Below, piece after piece: positions 45,528 through 57,163 of a DNA stretch of 64,000 nt (the first letter of the stretch is position 1; every line of letters begins with the position of its first letter). The stretch lies in contig VXMJ01000072.1 in the NCBI GenBank assembly GCA_009841145.1, positions 1-64,000 on the forward strand, in the 5' to 3' direction. This DNA is from Caldilineaceae bacterium SB0661_bin_34. GTDB lineage: Bacteria > Chloroflexota > Anaerolineae > Caldilineales > Caldilineaceae. The notes below the pieces were generated by a model. It did not search any database. It saw only the letters and a list, made by a program, of their open reading frames with translations, and was not told the DNA's origin. The translations under genes were made by a program, and so were the position numbers.

Positions 45528-46325
45528 CTAGGACGGCGGCGCTCCATTTTGGAGAGGGTGACGGCCGCGGTGCCGCCTGCCGGACCTGCGGGAACGGCAG
45601 CCTTCAGGTTCACCATCCGATGGCCAATGCGCGCGGTTCCCGTTGCCCTTGTTGGACAGCATGAAGAACCTGTTGTAAAGGCCGGCCAGGGCTGCGCCGC
45701 CAAACGTAGCCACCATATAGAGCCAAATGCCCGCGTAGTTGCCCGTGGCCACGGCGGGTCCCAAGGTGCGGGCGGGGTTGAAGGACGCACCGGTCAGTGG
45801 ACCGAATGCCACGATTAGGGCACCTACGGTGAAGGCGATGGCGATGGGTGCCAGGTTGCCGGCCTTGCCCTTGACGGCGCAGTGCAGGATAGCGTTGACC
45901 ATCAGGAACGTGCCGAGCACCTCAAGCGCGAACGCGGCCGGAACAGAAACGCCGTCGGCAATGACCGTGGCGCCGTAGGCTGACGTCGCGCCGGACAAGT
46001 CCACCATACCTTTGAAGGCAAATTGCACAAACAGGCCTCCCGCAACGCCGCCGGCCAACTGGACCACGATGAACGGCAGGACCCGGACTCGCTCGATGGC
46101 ACCGGCCACGAACAGGCCAAGGGTAGCCGCGGGATTGATGATGCTGCCGCTGATGTCGCCGTGGGCATAGGCCATGACCATGATGACTAAGGCATGGGCG
46201 AACATGATCGAGACCAGGGAGCCGATCCCCAGATCCGCCAACACGACAGCGCCGGTACCGGCAAAGATGAGCAAAAATGTGCCGAGGAACTCGGCCAGCA
46301 AACGGCGAGCAGTTTCTTTGCGCAT
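45528..46325 (-). CDS. glpF: Glycerol uptake facilitator, MIP/aquaporin family
   Basis: This membrane channel has six helices plus two half-helices. The NPA boxes appear as INPAATLG and FNPARTLGP. A basic C-terminal tail of about 35 residues is longer than usual. The ATG at 46325 (MRKETARRLLAEF) starts just before the first helix; upstream ATGs at 46379 and 46376 are in frame. The neighbouring glpK favours glycerol over water as substrate. Confidence 0.88.
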   Translation of the reverse strand: MRKETARRLLAEFLGTFLLIFAGTGAVVLADLGIGSLVSIMFAHALVIMVMAYAHGDISGSIINPAATLGLFVAGAIERVRVLPFIVVQLAGGVAGGLFVQFAFKGMVDLSGATSAYGATVIADGVSVPAAFALEVLGTFLMVNAILHCAVKGKAGNLAPIAIAFTVGALIVAFGPLTGASFNPARTLGPAVATGNYAGIWLYMVATFGGAALAGLYNRFFMLSNKGNGNRAHWPSDGEPEGCRSRRSGRRHRGRHPLQNGAPPS

Positions 46326-46499
46326 GGTGTCGCCGTTCGGATTCGGCAGTCTGGCGTCAACGGTCCGGGATGTCATCATTCCTGGCTTGTGAGACAGCAA
46401 CGAGGGGCCCACGCGACCCGGTTGCTACTGTTGCAACACAGATGGCAATGGGTGGCGGAAAGTCGACTTCAACCCGTGACGGCTCAACGGAACCGGGCC

Positions 46500-47141
46500 C
46501 TACCAAAGGGTGATGATCCGTTCGTCCTGCTGTCGTAGCTTTTCCCGGTTGGACCGGAGTGAGACGATGATGGCCAGACAGGCGGGGATGGCGAAGGCCA
46601 GGTAGGACCAGGACAGCACTCCGTTTGCGGACAGGGCCAGAAAGCCGGTCAAGGAGACCACACCGGTGGACAAGGTCGCGATCGCGGCAATGCGGCCCCA
46701 CCAAATCATGGTGGCCCCGACCAGGACCACAATCAGGCCGACGATTGGGTTGAGGGCCAGGCAGGTCAACGCGCACGTCATGCCGCCGGCCCCTCCCCTG
46801 AAGCCCAGGAAGACCGACCAGTTGTGACCCAGAACGGCGCCGCCGCCGGCCGCGGCCGCGGCCAGGACGCTGAGGTCCTCCGTCGCCGCGGGAGCCAGTT
46901 GTGCCAGCAGCCATCGGACCAGGACCACGGCTGCGACGCCTTTCAGGGCATCGCCCAGGGCCGTCGGCAGGGCTGCCTTGAGGCCGGCGGCGCGCCAGGC
47001 GTTGGTGGCACCGGTCCGTCCGGACCCGACGGTCCGGATGTCCACGCCCCAGACCCGGCAGGCAAGGAACCCGACCGGGACGGCCCCCAGCAGGTAGCCG
47101 ATGAGGATTGCAGCCGGGACATACAGGTATGGGCTGTCCAT
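46500..47141 (-). CDS. plsY: PlsY-type glycerol-3-phosphate acyltransferase
   Basis: This integral membrane protein of about five helices transfers an acyl group from acyl-phosphate to glycerol-3-phosphate at the start of phospholipid synthesis. The first motif reads GSGRTGATN (usual GSGNIGATN) and the second GHNWSVFLGFRGGAGG (usual FKGGKG), so a conserved Lys is replaced. GDALKG is kept. It sits upstream of glpF and glpK, linking glycerol uptake to lipid synthesis. The family call is firm; full activity is less certain. Confidence 0.85.
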   Translation of the reverse strand: MDSPYLYVPAAILIGYLLGAVPVGFLACRVWGVDIRTVGSGRTGATNAWRAAGLKAALPTALGDALKGVAAVVLVRWLLAQLAPAATEDLSVLAAAAAGGGAVLGHNWSVFLGFRGGAGGMTCALTCLALNPIVGLIVVLVGATMIWWGRIAAIATLSTGVVSLTGFLALSANGVLSWSYLAFAIPACLAIIVSLRSNREKLRQQDERIITLW

Positions 47142-47185
47142 CGCCGGAGCCGTAGGGGTCTCCCTGCGAGTCGCCGGCTGGCCGG

Positions 47186-47704
47186 TTACAGCAGGGCCTT
47201 GACCGCCTCCAAGGCTGCCGCGTAGTCGGGTTCGTCCGTCAGTTCGTCGAGGTACTCGACGTAGGTGACCTTGTCCTTCTTGTCAATGACGAACACGGAA
47301 CGGTGGTTCAGGCGCAATTCCTTGACCTCGGTGCCATAGGCTTGGCCGAACGCCATGGCCTTGTGATCAGACAGCATCTTCAGGTTCTCGATGCCGTCGG
47401 CCGCACACCAGCGTTCCTGGGCCACCGGCAGGTCGGCACTGACGGTCAGTACGACCACTTGGGCATCGTCCAAGGCCGCAGCCTCTTCGTTGAAGTTCCT
47501 GGTTTGCGTCTGGCAGACGGGAGTGTCGATGCTGGGTACGACGCTGACGAGGCGAATCTTGCCCACACTGTCGCCGAGCAGGTTGTAGGTGTCGGCTAGG
47601 GTGGCGGCGAGCTCCACATCGGGAGCCTCGTCGCCCACGGATACCTGCCTGCCCTCCAAGTGCAGCTCGGTGTCTCTCAGGAAGGTTACGGTTCTCCAGC
47701 TCAT
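47186..47704 (-). CDS. tpx: Thiol peroxidase (Tpx, atypical 2-Cys peroxiredoxin)
   Basis: The 172-residue protein reduces hydroperoxides. The peroxidatic Cys is in SIDTPVCQTQTRNFNEEA and the resolving Cys in ERWCAADGIENL. The start at 47704 (MSWRTVTFLRD) fits the family; nine extra codons upstream are open. No redox partner is adjacent. Confidence 0.93.
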   Translation of the reverse strand: MSWRTVTFLRDTELHLEGRQVSVGDEAPDVELAATLADTYNLLGDSVGKIRLVSVVPSIDTPVCQTQTRNFNEEAAALDDAQVVVLTVSADLPVAQERWCAADGIENLKMLSDHKAMAFGQAYGTEVKELRLNHRSVFVIDKKDKVTYVEYLDELTDEPDYAAALEAVKALL

Positions 47705-47770
47705 GATTGATCGTCCTCGTGATGACAAATCGGGGAATAGAGTAAGGGGGTGCGCACACCAGGCTGGCTG

Positions 47771-48289
47771 TCAGGCACCAATTTCGGGCGGCGGCCGCGT
47801 TTGCACATCTGTGGTTCGGGTGATGACGTCCGACGTGATCTCGGTGGGTGATGCCTGGTGCCGGTGGTCGGCTGAACCCAACAGGAACATCTCCGCCTTC
47901 ATGACCGCATTCTCATCGATGTAGATGGTGTTGACATGAACATGGCCGTGGACTTCGGCGCCCTGCAGGATCTCGGCCCGATCGGCGGTCAGGGTGCCAC
48001 TGTATACGCCGCGGATTGAGACAATCTGGGCAGTCAGGTCGGCACCCACGCGGGCATCCTCGGCAATGATTATATTGGCGGATGTTTCGATGAGCGCATT
48101 TTCAACCATGCCTTCGATGATCACGGTGTTCCGGCACCGCAGGTGGCCGCTGAACCAGGTGTCGGATCCCAGGATCAGTTCCGTTCCGGGTTGTTCCCGA
48201 AGTGCTCCGGTTCCGTTGATCCAACCGCCCATCGCGCGCACGATGCGCTGGATGCCGGTGGTTTGGTTTTCGCTGGTCATTGCTGTCAT
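47771..48289 (-). CDS. Bactofilin family protein
   Basis: The 172-residue protein has a central right-handed beta-helix-like run of short hydrophobic repeats (NTVIIEGMVENALIETSANIIIAEDARVG broken by Gly and Asp turns) typical of polymer-forming bactofilins. A Pro/Thr-rich tail follows. Bactofilins build cytoskeletal filaments at the membrane and influence cell shape. The ATG at 48289 is chosen; the frame is open to 48400. It follows livF on the same strand. Confidence 0.75.
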   Translation of the reverse strand: MTAMTSENQTTGIQRIVRAMGGWINGTGALREQPGTELILGSDTWFSGHLRCRNTVIIEGMVENALIETSANIIIAEDARVGADLTAQIVSIRGVYSGTLTADRAEILQGAEVHGHVHVNTIYIDENAVMKAEMFLLGSADHRHQASPTEITSDVITRTTDVQTRPPPEIGA

Positions 48290-48396
48290 GCGCTCGGAGG
48301 CGCCGCGTGGCAGATGCGGCCCGACGGCAAGGTCATTGTAGTCATTTACAGAATGCTGCGGGCGGCGTACCGGCCCTGGCGGGGCTGTCCCGGACG

Positions 48397-49107
48397 TCAA
48401 CCCCCCAGATACGCCTCGATGACCGCGGGGTCATTGGCCAAGTCGGCGGCGAAGCCCTCAAGCGTCAAGCGGCCCGTCTCCATCACGTAGGCGCGGTTGG
48501 CCAGCGTTAGTGCCCGCCGCGCGTTCTGTTCCACCAGCAGGATAGTGGTGCCCTGGTGGCTGATGTCCGCCACCTTCTCGAAGATCTGGTCCACCAGGAC
48601 CGGAGCCAGTCCCATGGACGGTTCGTCCATCAACAGGAGACGCGGCCGGGTCATCAGGGCGCGCCCCATGGCCAGCATCTGCTGTTCACCGCCGCTGAGC
48701 AACCCCGCAGGTTGTTTCATGCGCTCGCCCAGGCGCGGGAACAGACCTGTCACCATGTCCATGTCGGCGCGTACACCGTCCTTGTCGTTGCGCTGATAGG
48801 CACCCATCAACAGGTTCTCGTATACCGACATCCGGGCAAAGACACCGCGGTTTTCCGGCACCATCACCATGCCGCGCCCGACCAGTTCGTGCACTTCGGC
48901 ACCACGGGTGTCCCGCCCGTCGAACAGTACCGCGCCGGTAGTGGGCGACATCAGGTTGCAAATGGTGCGCAGGGTGGTGGTCTTGCCGGCACCGTTGGCT
49001 CCGATCAGTGAGACGATCTCGCCTTCGTCCACGAACAGGGAGATGCCGTGCAGGGCCTCCAGATTGCCGTAGGCGGCGCGGACGTCCCGCAACTCAAGCA
49101 GATGCAT
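48397..49107 (-). CDS. livF: Branched-chain amino-acid-type ABC ATPase (LivF)
   Basis: The 236-residue ATPase has Walker A GANGAGKTTT, signature LSGGEQQMLAMGRA, Walker B LLLMDEPSMGLAP and the LivF ending AVIEAYLGG. It energises import with LivG, LivH and LivM at the inner membrane. It is the fourth gene of the livHMGF run. Confidence 0.92.
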   Translation of the reverse strand: MHLLELRDVRAAYGNLEALHGISLFVDEGEIVSLIGANGAGKTTTLRTICNLMSPTTGAVLFDGRDTRGAEVHELVGRGMVMVPENRGVFARMSVYENLLMGAYQRNDKDGVRADMDMVTGLFPRLGERMKQPAGLLSGGEQQMLAMGRALMTRPRLLLMDEPSMGLAPVLVDQIFEKVADISHQGTTILLVEQNARRALTLANRAYVMETGRLTLEGFAADLANDPAVIEAYLGG

Positions 49108-49128
49108 GGCATTTCAACCCGGGGGCGG

Positions 49129-49905
<777 letters not shown>

Positions 49906-49912
49906 GGCCGTG

Positions 49913-51607
49913 TCAGCCGGAGGCTGCGGAGGAACTGGCTGCCGGAGTCCCGCCGGCCGGCTGCGGGGCCGGTTCGGTGCGGTAGTGGCGCGCCCGGGCC
50001 GGCATCAGGCCGCCGGGCCGGTAGATGGCCACTGCCATGAGGAGGATCCCGTACAGGAGGAAGCGAAACTCGGAGAATTCGCGCAGGAGTTCCGGTACGC
50101 CGATCAGCATCAGGGTGCCAAGCACCATGCCGCGTATGCTGCCCATGCCACCCACGATGATGATGCACAGGACATTCATCGAAATCAGGAGCGAGAAGGA
50201 GTGGGGGAAGATGGTGCCCAGCTTCGAGGCGAAGATGGCGCCGGCCAGCCCGCCGCTGGCGGCGCTGAGCGTGAAGGCCAGGGTTTTGATCCAGGTGGTG
50301 TCGATTCCAATGGCGTTGGCTACGGTTTCGTCGTCGCGGATGGCCATCCAGCGACGACCGGTCAGCGAAAGGTCCAGGCGGTTGATCACCACCAGCATCA
50401 CGAGGCTGGCTGCCAGGATGATGTAGAAGAGATGCTGGGGCGTCTGGAAGGTGAACGCACCGATGTTCGGCTTGGGAATGAACAGGACACCCTGCGAGCC
50501 ACCGATCAGCGGTGCCAGCCAGTCGGACAGGGCCAACAGGCGGATGATTTCGCCGAATCCCATGGTGGCAATGGCCAGATAGTCCCCGCGCATGCGAATC
50601 ACCGGCAGCGCCAACAGGAGGCCGGTGAACATGGCCGCCAGGATGCTCACGGGCAGGATGAGCCAGAAGTTGAATTCCCCGGTGGCCTGCGGGCCCGAAT
50701 TGGTGAGCACGCCCATCAGGTAGGCGCCCACCGCAAAGTTGGTCACGTAGCCGAGGTCGAACAGGCCGGCCAGGCCCACGGCAATGTTCAGTCCCAGGGC
50801 CATCAGCAGGTAGAGGCCGACGTTGGCCAGCACTTCGCTGAGGTAACTGCCCACCAGCCAAGGCAGCACCAGCAGCACTAGGACGCCGGCACCGCGGACC
50901 GCCAGCGACACCTGCCGCTGACGTTCCGGTTCGAGCTGCGGCAGGCGGTCCTGCATCCGCAGCCGGATGCGCGGCACCAGACCGCGCCAGGCGAACACGG
51001 ACGCAACCGCGATGGCCGCCACCGCGGGTCGGAGCGCTCCCTGGCTAAACAGCAGCCGATCGGGTCGTCCGTTCAGGATTTGCCGCAGGACCTGGCTGAT
51101 CAGCTCGCTCAGCAGAGCCATACCGACTACTATCAGGGCGGCTATGAAGATCGTGTTGCGCAAGTAGGCCGGCATCAAGGCTAGGCCGGAACCGACGGCA
51201 CCGGCCCCTAGGGCTGTCACCGCAAACAGCCCCAGGCCGGCCGCCAGCACATCCTGTCCCATGGTCATGTACGCAACCAGGGCCGGCGAGGCATGCGTGA
51301 ACATGTGTCGGATGGATACGGCATCGATGAACAGGATGAACAGGCCCGTCGCGACCATGCCTGCAAGACAGGCGACGAGCACCCGAATCCAGCCGACCCT
51401 CCTGTTTGGAGCCTGTTGCTGCAGCAACAGGCCCAGGCCCACAAAGGGGCCGAACAGTACCAACTTGCCCAGGTCCAGGACGCCCATGACAATCTCGCGC
51501 TCGCCGAAGGCCTCCATCATGCCCGTCAGCGCGATGTAGATGCACAGGACGCCGGCCACGGCTCCCTGTGAGAGGGGTTTGGCCAATTGTTTGAGCAGGC
51601 GCTGCAT
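49913..51607 (-). CDS. livM: LivM-type permease with long N-terminal membrane extension
   Basis: The C-terminal ~320 residues are a normal LivM (LGLNIAVGLAGLFDLGYVTNFAVGAY, MRGDYLAIATMGFGEIIRL, GTIFPHSFSLLISMNVL). In front is an extra ~230-residue region with several more hydrophobic segments (SQGAVAGVLCIYIALTG, VLVACLAGMVATGLFIL), not usual in LivM. The start overlaps the livH stop by one base (TGATG). The product is the second half of the permease. Confidence 0.88.
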   Translation of the reverse strand: MQRLLKQLAKPLSQGAVAGVLCIYIALTGMMEAFGEREIVMGVLDLGKLVLFGPFVGLGLLLQQQAPNRRVGWIRVLVACLAGMVATGLFILFIDAVSIRHMFTHASPALVAYMTMGQDVLAAGLGLFAVTALGAGAVGSGLALMPAYLRNTIFIAALIVVGMALLSELISQVLRQILNGRPDRLLFSQGALRPAVAAIAVASVFAWRGLVPRIRLRMQDRLPQLEPERQRQVSLAVRGAGVLVLLVLPWLVGSYLSEVLANVGLYLLMALGLNIAVGLAGLFDLGYVTNFAVGAYLMGVLTNSGPQATGEFNFWLILPVSILAAMFTGLLLALPVIRMRGDYLAIATMGFGEIIRLLALSDWLAPLIGGSQGVLFIPKPNIGAFTFQTPQHLFYIILAASLVMLVVINRLDLSLTGRRWMAIRDDETVANAIGIDTTWIKTLAFTLSAASGGLAGAIFASKLGTIFPHSFSLLISMNVLCIIIVGGMGSIRGMVLGTLMLIGVPELLREFSEFRFLLYGILLMAVAIYRPGGLMPARARHYRTEPAPQPAGGTPAASSSAASG

Positions 51608-52752
51608 CAGGCCTTCTCCTCCTCGATGACCTCGCCCATGATGCCCTGCGGCCGGAAAATCAGGATCAGGACCAGCATCAGGAAGGCGATGACGTCCTTG
51701 AGTTGATTGGAGCCGGGAATGCCCAAGCCGGTCAGCACCAGATTGGGGCCCAGCGCTTCGAAGATGCCAAGCAGGAGGCCGCCGATCAAGGCGCCCGGCA
51801 CACTGCCGATGCCCCCCAGTACCGCGGCCGTGAAGGCCTTGACGCCGGGGAAGAAGCCCATGATGAAGCTGACGCCCTGCGGCTTGTAGAGACCGTTGAT
51901 GACACCTGCGGCGCCGGCCAGCGCGCCGCCGATGCCGAACGTGAACATGATGACGCGTTCGATGTTTACCCCCATCAGGCGGGCAGTTTCCATGTTCTCG
52001 GATACGGCCCGCATGGCCCGTCCGATCCGGGTCTTTTCCACAAGGATGTACAGACCCGCCATCAGTGCCAGGGCGACCGTGAAAACGGTGATTTGCACAT
52101 GCGGCACCGTGATTTGTCCCAGTTCCAGGCGCCCGTCGAGTCCCGGCACCGTCGGATAGGAGCGGAACGCGGTGCTGAAGAAGCCGCGGGCCGTGTACTG
52201 GAGGAAAAACGATGCGCCGATCGCGGAAATCAGCATCACCAGCCGCGGTTTGTTGCGCAGGGGCTTGTAGGCCACCCGTTCCACCAGCACGGCGACCGAC
52301 ATCGAAACCAAGGCTGCGAACAGAATCCAGCTCAGGACCGTGATCGCGGGGGCGCGTTCCAGAATGCCTTGCTGAGACGTCCATATGGCCAGAAACACTG
52401 TGCAGAACGCCCCGAACATGAAGACGTCGCCGTGGGCGAAATTGATCAGGCGCAGGATGCCGTATACCAGCGTGTAGCCCAGTGCAATCAGGGAGTAGAT
52501 GCTGCCCTGGGCCACGCCGGCGGAAATCAGCGTGCCCCACTGCGCCGCCGAGAACCGGCCTTCCATGAAGGTCCGCGTCGACCCGATTATCACCGCGCTG
52601 ATGAATCCGATGCGAATTAGCAACAGGACGACGTCAACCCACGACATCCTGTCGAGGGCCAGGCGGCGCACCAGGGTGGCGGCCAGAGAGGAGTCCGCGG
52701 CGGTCACGGGGCCCGGCTTGCCGTCGATGGGGCAACGGGTCCGGTCCGGCAT
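51607..52752 (-). CDS. livH: LivH-type permease
   Basis: The protein has the LivH signature LGYTLVYGILRLINFAHGDVFMFGA and about eight helices. Motifs MRAVSENMETARLMGVNIERV and GGIGSVPGALIGG are present. I chose the ATG at 52752; an ATG at 52647 (MSWVDVVLLL) would give a more usual length and neither has a clear ribosome site. No Liv binding-protein gene is visible in the window. Confidence 0.88.
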   Translation of the reverse strand: MPDRTRCPIDGKPGPVTAADSSLAATLVRRLALDRMSWVDVVLLLIRIGFISAVIIGSTRTFMEGRFSAAQWGTLISAGVAQGSIYSLIALGYTLVYGILRLINFAHGDVFMFGAFCTVFLAIWTSQQGILERAPAITVLSWILFAALVSMSVAVLVERVAYKPLRNKPRLVMLISAIGASFFLQYTARGFFSTAFRSYPTVPGLDGRLELGQITVPHVQITVFTVALALMAGLYILVEKTRIGRAMRAVSENMETARLMGVNIERVIMFTFGIGGALAGAAGVINGLYKPQGVSFIMGFFPGVKAFTAAVLGGIGSVPGALIGGLLLGIFEALGPNLVLTGLGIPGSNQLKDVIAFLMLVLILIFRPQGIMGEVIEEEKA

Positions 52753-52816
52753 CCTCGCGGCTTCAAAGGCATGCGCCCGGACATGCCGTCCCGGTGCCGG
52801 CGGATGTCGGTCATGA

Positions 52817-53293
52817 TCAGTCGGCCAATACCATTTGGCTGATTTCAATCCCGGCCTGGCTCATCATCTCAAGGGAGGTGGCGACATCGCCATGCACGCG
52901 GTTGTAGACCACGCGTCGGATCCCTGCGTTGATGATCATTTTCGCGCAGGTCAGGCAGGGAGCGTGCGTGACGTAGACCGTGCCGCCGTTGGTCGAGACG
53001 CCGTGCAGGGCCGCCTGGATCAGCGCGTTCTGCTCGGCATGCAGGGTCCGGAGGCAGTGGTCGGGACGGTTGGGGTCCGCAAAGAGGTGGCCCACCTCGT
53101 TGCAATGGGGCAGGCCGCTGGGGGCGCCGTTGTAGCCGGTCACCAGAACCCGGTGATGCCGCACGATCAGGCACCCGACCGCCGCCCGGTCGCAGGTGCT
53201 GCGGGTGGCCGCCACACGCGCGAGCTGCATGAAATATTGATCCCAGGTTGGGCGGTGGTCCGGGGCGGCCTGGCCGGGAGGAGTCTGGTTCAA
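52817..53293 (-). CDS. Deoxycytidylate deaminase (dCMP deaminase)
   Basis: The 158-residue zinc enzyme converts dCMP to dUMP. The zinc site is TLHAEQNAL plus APCLTCAKMI, and the substrate-loop segment GYNGAPSGLPHC is conserved. The start overlaps the stop of the upstream membrane-protein gene (ATGA), showing coupling. Confidence 0.92.
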   Translation of the reverse strand: MNQTPPGQAAPDHRPTWDQYFMQLARVAATRSTCDRAAVGCLIVRHHRVLVTGYNGAPSGLPHCNEVGHLFADPNRPDHCLRTLHAEQNALIQAALHGVSTNGGTVYVTHAPCLTCAKMIINAGIRRVVYNRVHGDVATSLEMMSQAGIEISQMVLAD

Positions 53294-53985
53294 GGATGGT
53301 TCGGTTCGATGGCGGCGGGTTGCGTGTCCAGGTCGGCGGCCAGCCGCCGTCGATCCTGTTCGCTGTCACAGGCCAGATAGGTGGTGCCCATTATCCGCTT
53401 GACGTGCCGCCTGCGCAACCGGCTGGGCCGTTCCTGACGGTGTGTCAGGCGCACACAGGGCTTCCTGAACGAACCAAAGTACAGCTCGCCGACGGCTATG
53501 TCTACGATGTCTCCGGGCTGGCAGAAGATATACCACATGCCTTCCAACTGCTCGCGGCTACGTCCAATGCCGCAATACCGGGTTGGTTCAAGCCTTGTGA
53601 TGACCGCGTGTTCCCGGGTGGGAAAGGTCCGGTACTCGCCTGACAGCCAGACATGGCGGCGGCAGCGCTCCTCCACCGCGAACAATCCCGTGACCGAAAC
53701 CTGAATCGCCTGTCCCGGCGGCAACGGCACAGGTTTCGGAGGGGTGCCGCGCTCGGGCTGGAACATCACATAGTCATGGGTGTGCGCGGTCCACCAGACA
53801 TAGGCCAGCAGTGCCAAACCGGCAACCGGAAAAGCCGCTGACCAATTCGGCAGGGCAGTGGCGTTGAGGGCCAGGAGGACGGCCGATGCCAACAACAGCA
53901 CGCAGAGCCACTGCAACAGGCTGGGGGATCCCACATGGTGGTGGGCCAACCCGTGCATGACGCGCATGATGGCAGGTGAGCGCAT
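53290..53985 (-). CDS. Membrane-anchored protein, function unknown
   Basis: Two hydrophobic segments (LQWLCVLLLASAVLLAL and AAFPVAGLALLAYVWW) near the N-terminus are followed by a ~150-residue soluble, Arg-rich domain (HVWLSGEYRTFPTREHAVITRL, GMWYIFCQPGDIVDIAVGELYFG). No family is recognised. Starts at 53985, 53967 or upstream to 54048 are possible. It is translationally coupled to the dCMP deaminase. Confidence 0.6.
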   Translation of the reverse strand: MRSPAIMRVMHGLAHHHVGSPSLLQWLCVLLLASAVLLALNATALPNWSAAFPVAGLALLAYVWWTAHTHDYVMFQPERGTPPKPVPLPPGQAIQVSVTGLFAVEERCRRHVWLSGEYRTFPTREHAVITRLEPTRYCGIGRSREQLEGMWYIFCQPGDIVDIAVGELYFGSFRKPCVRLTHRQERPSRLRRRHVKRIMGTTYLACDSEQDRRRLAADLDTQPAAIEPNHP

Positions 53986-54053
53986 GAACCTGGTTGGCAG
54001 GTCTGACGTTGCGGACCCGGACTGGCGGAACGCGGTGGTGCCGGCCACCGCCC

Positions 54054-56024
<1,971 letters not shown>

Positions 56025-56140
56025 AGGGGGATGCGCTCGCCTTCAGGCGTTACTTGTAGATGCATTTTACCCCAGAAAGGCGTGCGGCTTTCCAGCCTCC
56101 GGCCTGAATCAACACGGACATCCACAGGCTTGGCGGACGG

Positions 56141-56983
56141 TCAATTCGGTTCGGACAGGCCGCGGCGCAGCAGTTCGTACAGCACGACCGCGACGCTGAC
56201 GGACAGATTCAGGCTGTCCATGCCCGGGGTCATGGGGATGGCGGCCACCGCGTGGGCGACATCGCGCCAGATCGGGGACAGACCGGTCGCTTCGCTGCCG
56301 AAGACGCAGGCGACCGTTCCCGGCAAACCGTCTGTGCTGTACAGGCTGCGTCCCTCGGGGGACACGGCTAGGACGGTGCACTGCTGGCGGTTGAGCCAGC
56401 CGACAACTTCCTCCACCGGGGCCTCCACGCACCGTAGGTCGAAGCACAGACCGACGCTGGCGCGAATCACATTCGGGTTCATCAGGTCGGTACCACCCCT
56501 GCCGTGCGTAGCCAGAATCAGGGTGCCGCTCCCGGCGGCCCGCATGGTTCGGAGGACGGCGCCGATGTTGCCGGGCTTGTCCACATCCTCCAATACCACC
56601 AGCCGCTCGTTCGGATGGGGAACCAGGCCGCGCAGGGAGTGGACCGGAGGTTTGATTTCGACCAGCAGGCCGCCCACGGAAGCGCGCATGGCCAGACGTC
56701 CGTAGACGTGGCGCGACACGGTATGGAAGCGGCCGCCACCGGTTTGCGTCCGGGACTGCAGGCGCGCCGCGAGTTCCGTTCCCTCCGGGCTGAGCAGGAG
56801 TTCCTCGCACACGAACACGGTCTGGATGGGAACGCCGTTGCGCAGAACCGCTTCGATTTCCCGGTAGCCTTCGGCCAGGGTTTGCCGATGGGCGCGGCGG
56901 TATGCGCTCTGGCGCAGGCGCAGGGCATGACGAATCCTGGGATTGCGGGTACTGGAGATGTGGCCGTGGCCGGTGTCCGACAT
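56141..56983 (-). CDS. SpoU/TrmH-family RNA 2-prime-O-methyltransferase
   Basis: The 280-residue protein has an N-terminal substrate-binding domain and a SPOUT domain with VLEDVDKPGNIGAVLRT, NPNVIRASVG, FGSEATGLS and MTPGMDSLNLSVSVAVVLYE. It methylates ribose in rRNA or tRNA. The target nucleotide cannot be assigned. It is divergent from secD. Confidence 0.88.
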   Translation of the reverse strand: MSDTGHGHISSTRNPRIRHALRLRQSAYRRAHRQTLAEGYREIEAVLRNGVPIQTVFVCEELLLSPEGTELAARLQSRTQTGGGRFHTVSRHVYGRLAMRASVGGLLVEIKPPVHSLRGLVPHPNERLVVLEDVDKPGNIGAVLRTMRAAGSGTLILATHGRGGTDLMNPNVIRASVGLCFDLRCVEAPVEEVVGWLNRQQCTVLAVSPEGRSLYSTDGLPGTVACVFGSEATGLSPIWRDVAHAVAAIPMTPGMDSLNLSVSVAVVLYELLRRGLSEPN

Positions 56984-57055
56984 GGTCAGAAGATTGCCTG
57001 CGGGGTGCCGCGGTGCTTGGGACGATCACTGCCAAACGGTTATGTGGCCGCCTTT

Positions 57056-57085
57056 TTGGTCGAGTTCCGATCCCTACTCTATACT
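57056..57085 (+). promoter_or_regulatory. Promoter candidate for the secDF run
   Basis: TTGGTC (57056-57061) and TATACT (57080-57085) are separated by 18 bases in the region divergent from the TrmH-family gene, about 79 bases before the secD ATG. The -10 matches five of six bases; the -35 is weak. Confidence 0.4.
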
Positions 57086-57163
57086 GCGCGCTGCGGTCAG
57101 GATTAGCCTCCAGTTCATTGCCGGTTGCGGAAGCCGGCCCAGGCCGATGTCCGGCAGTATTCC

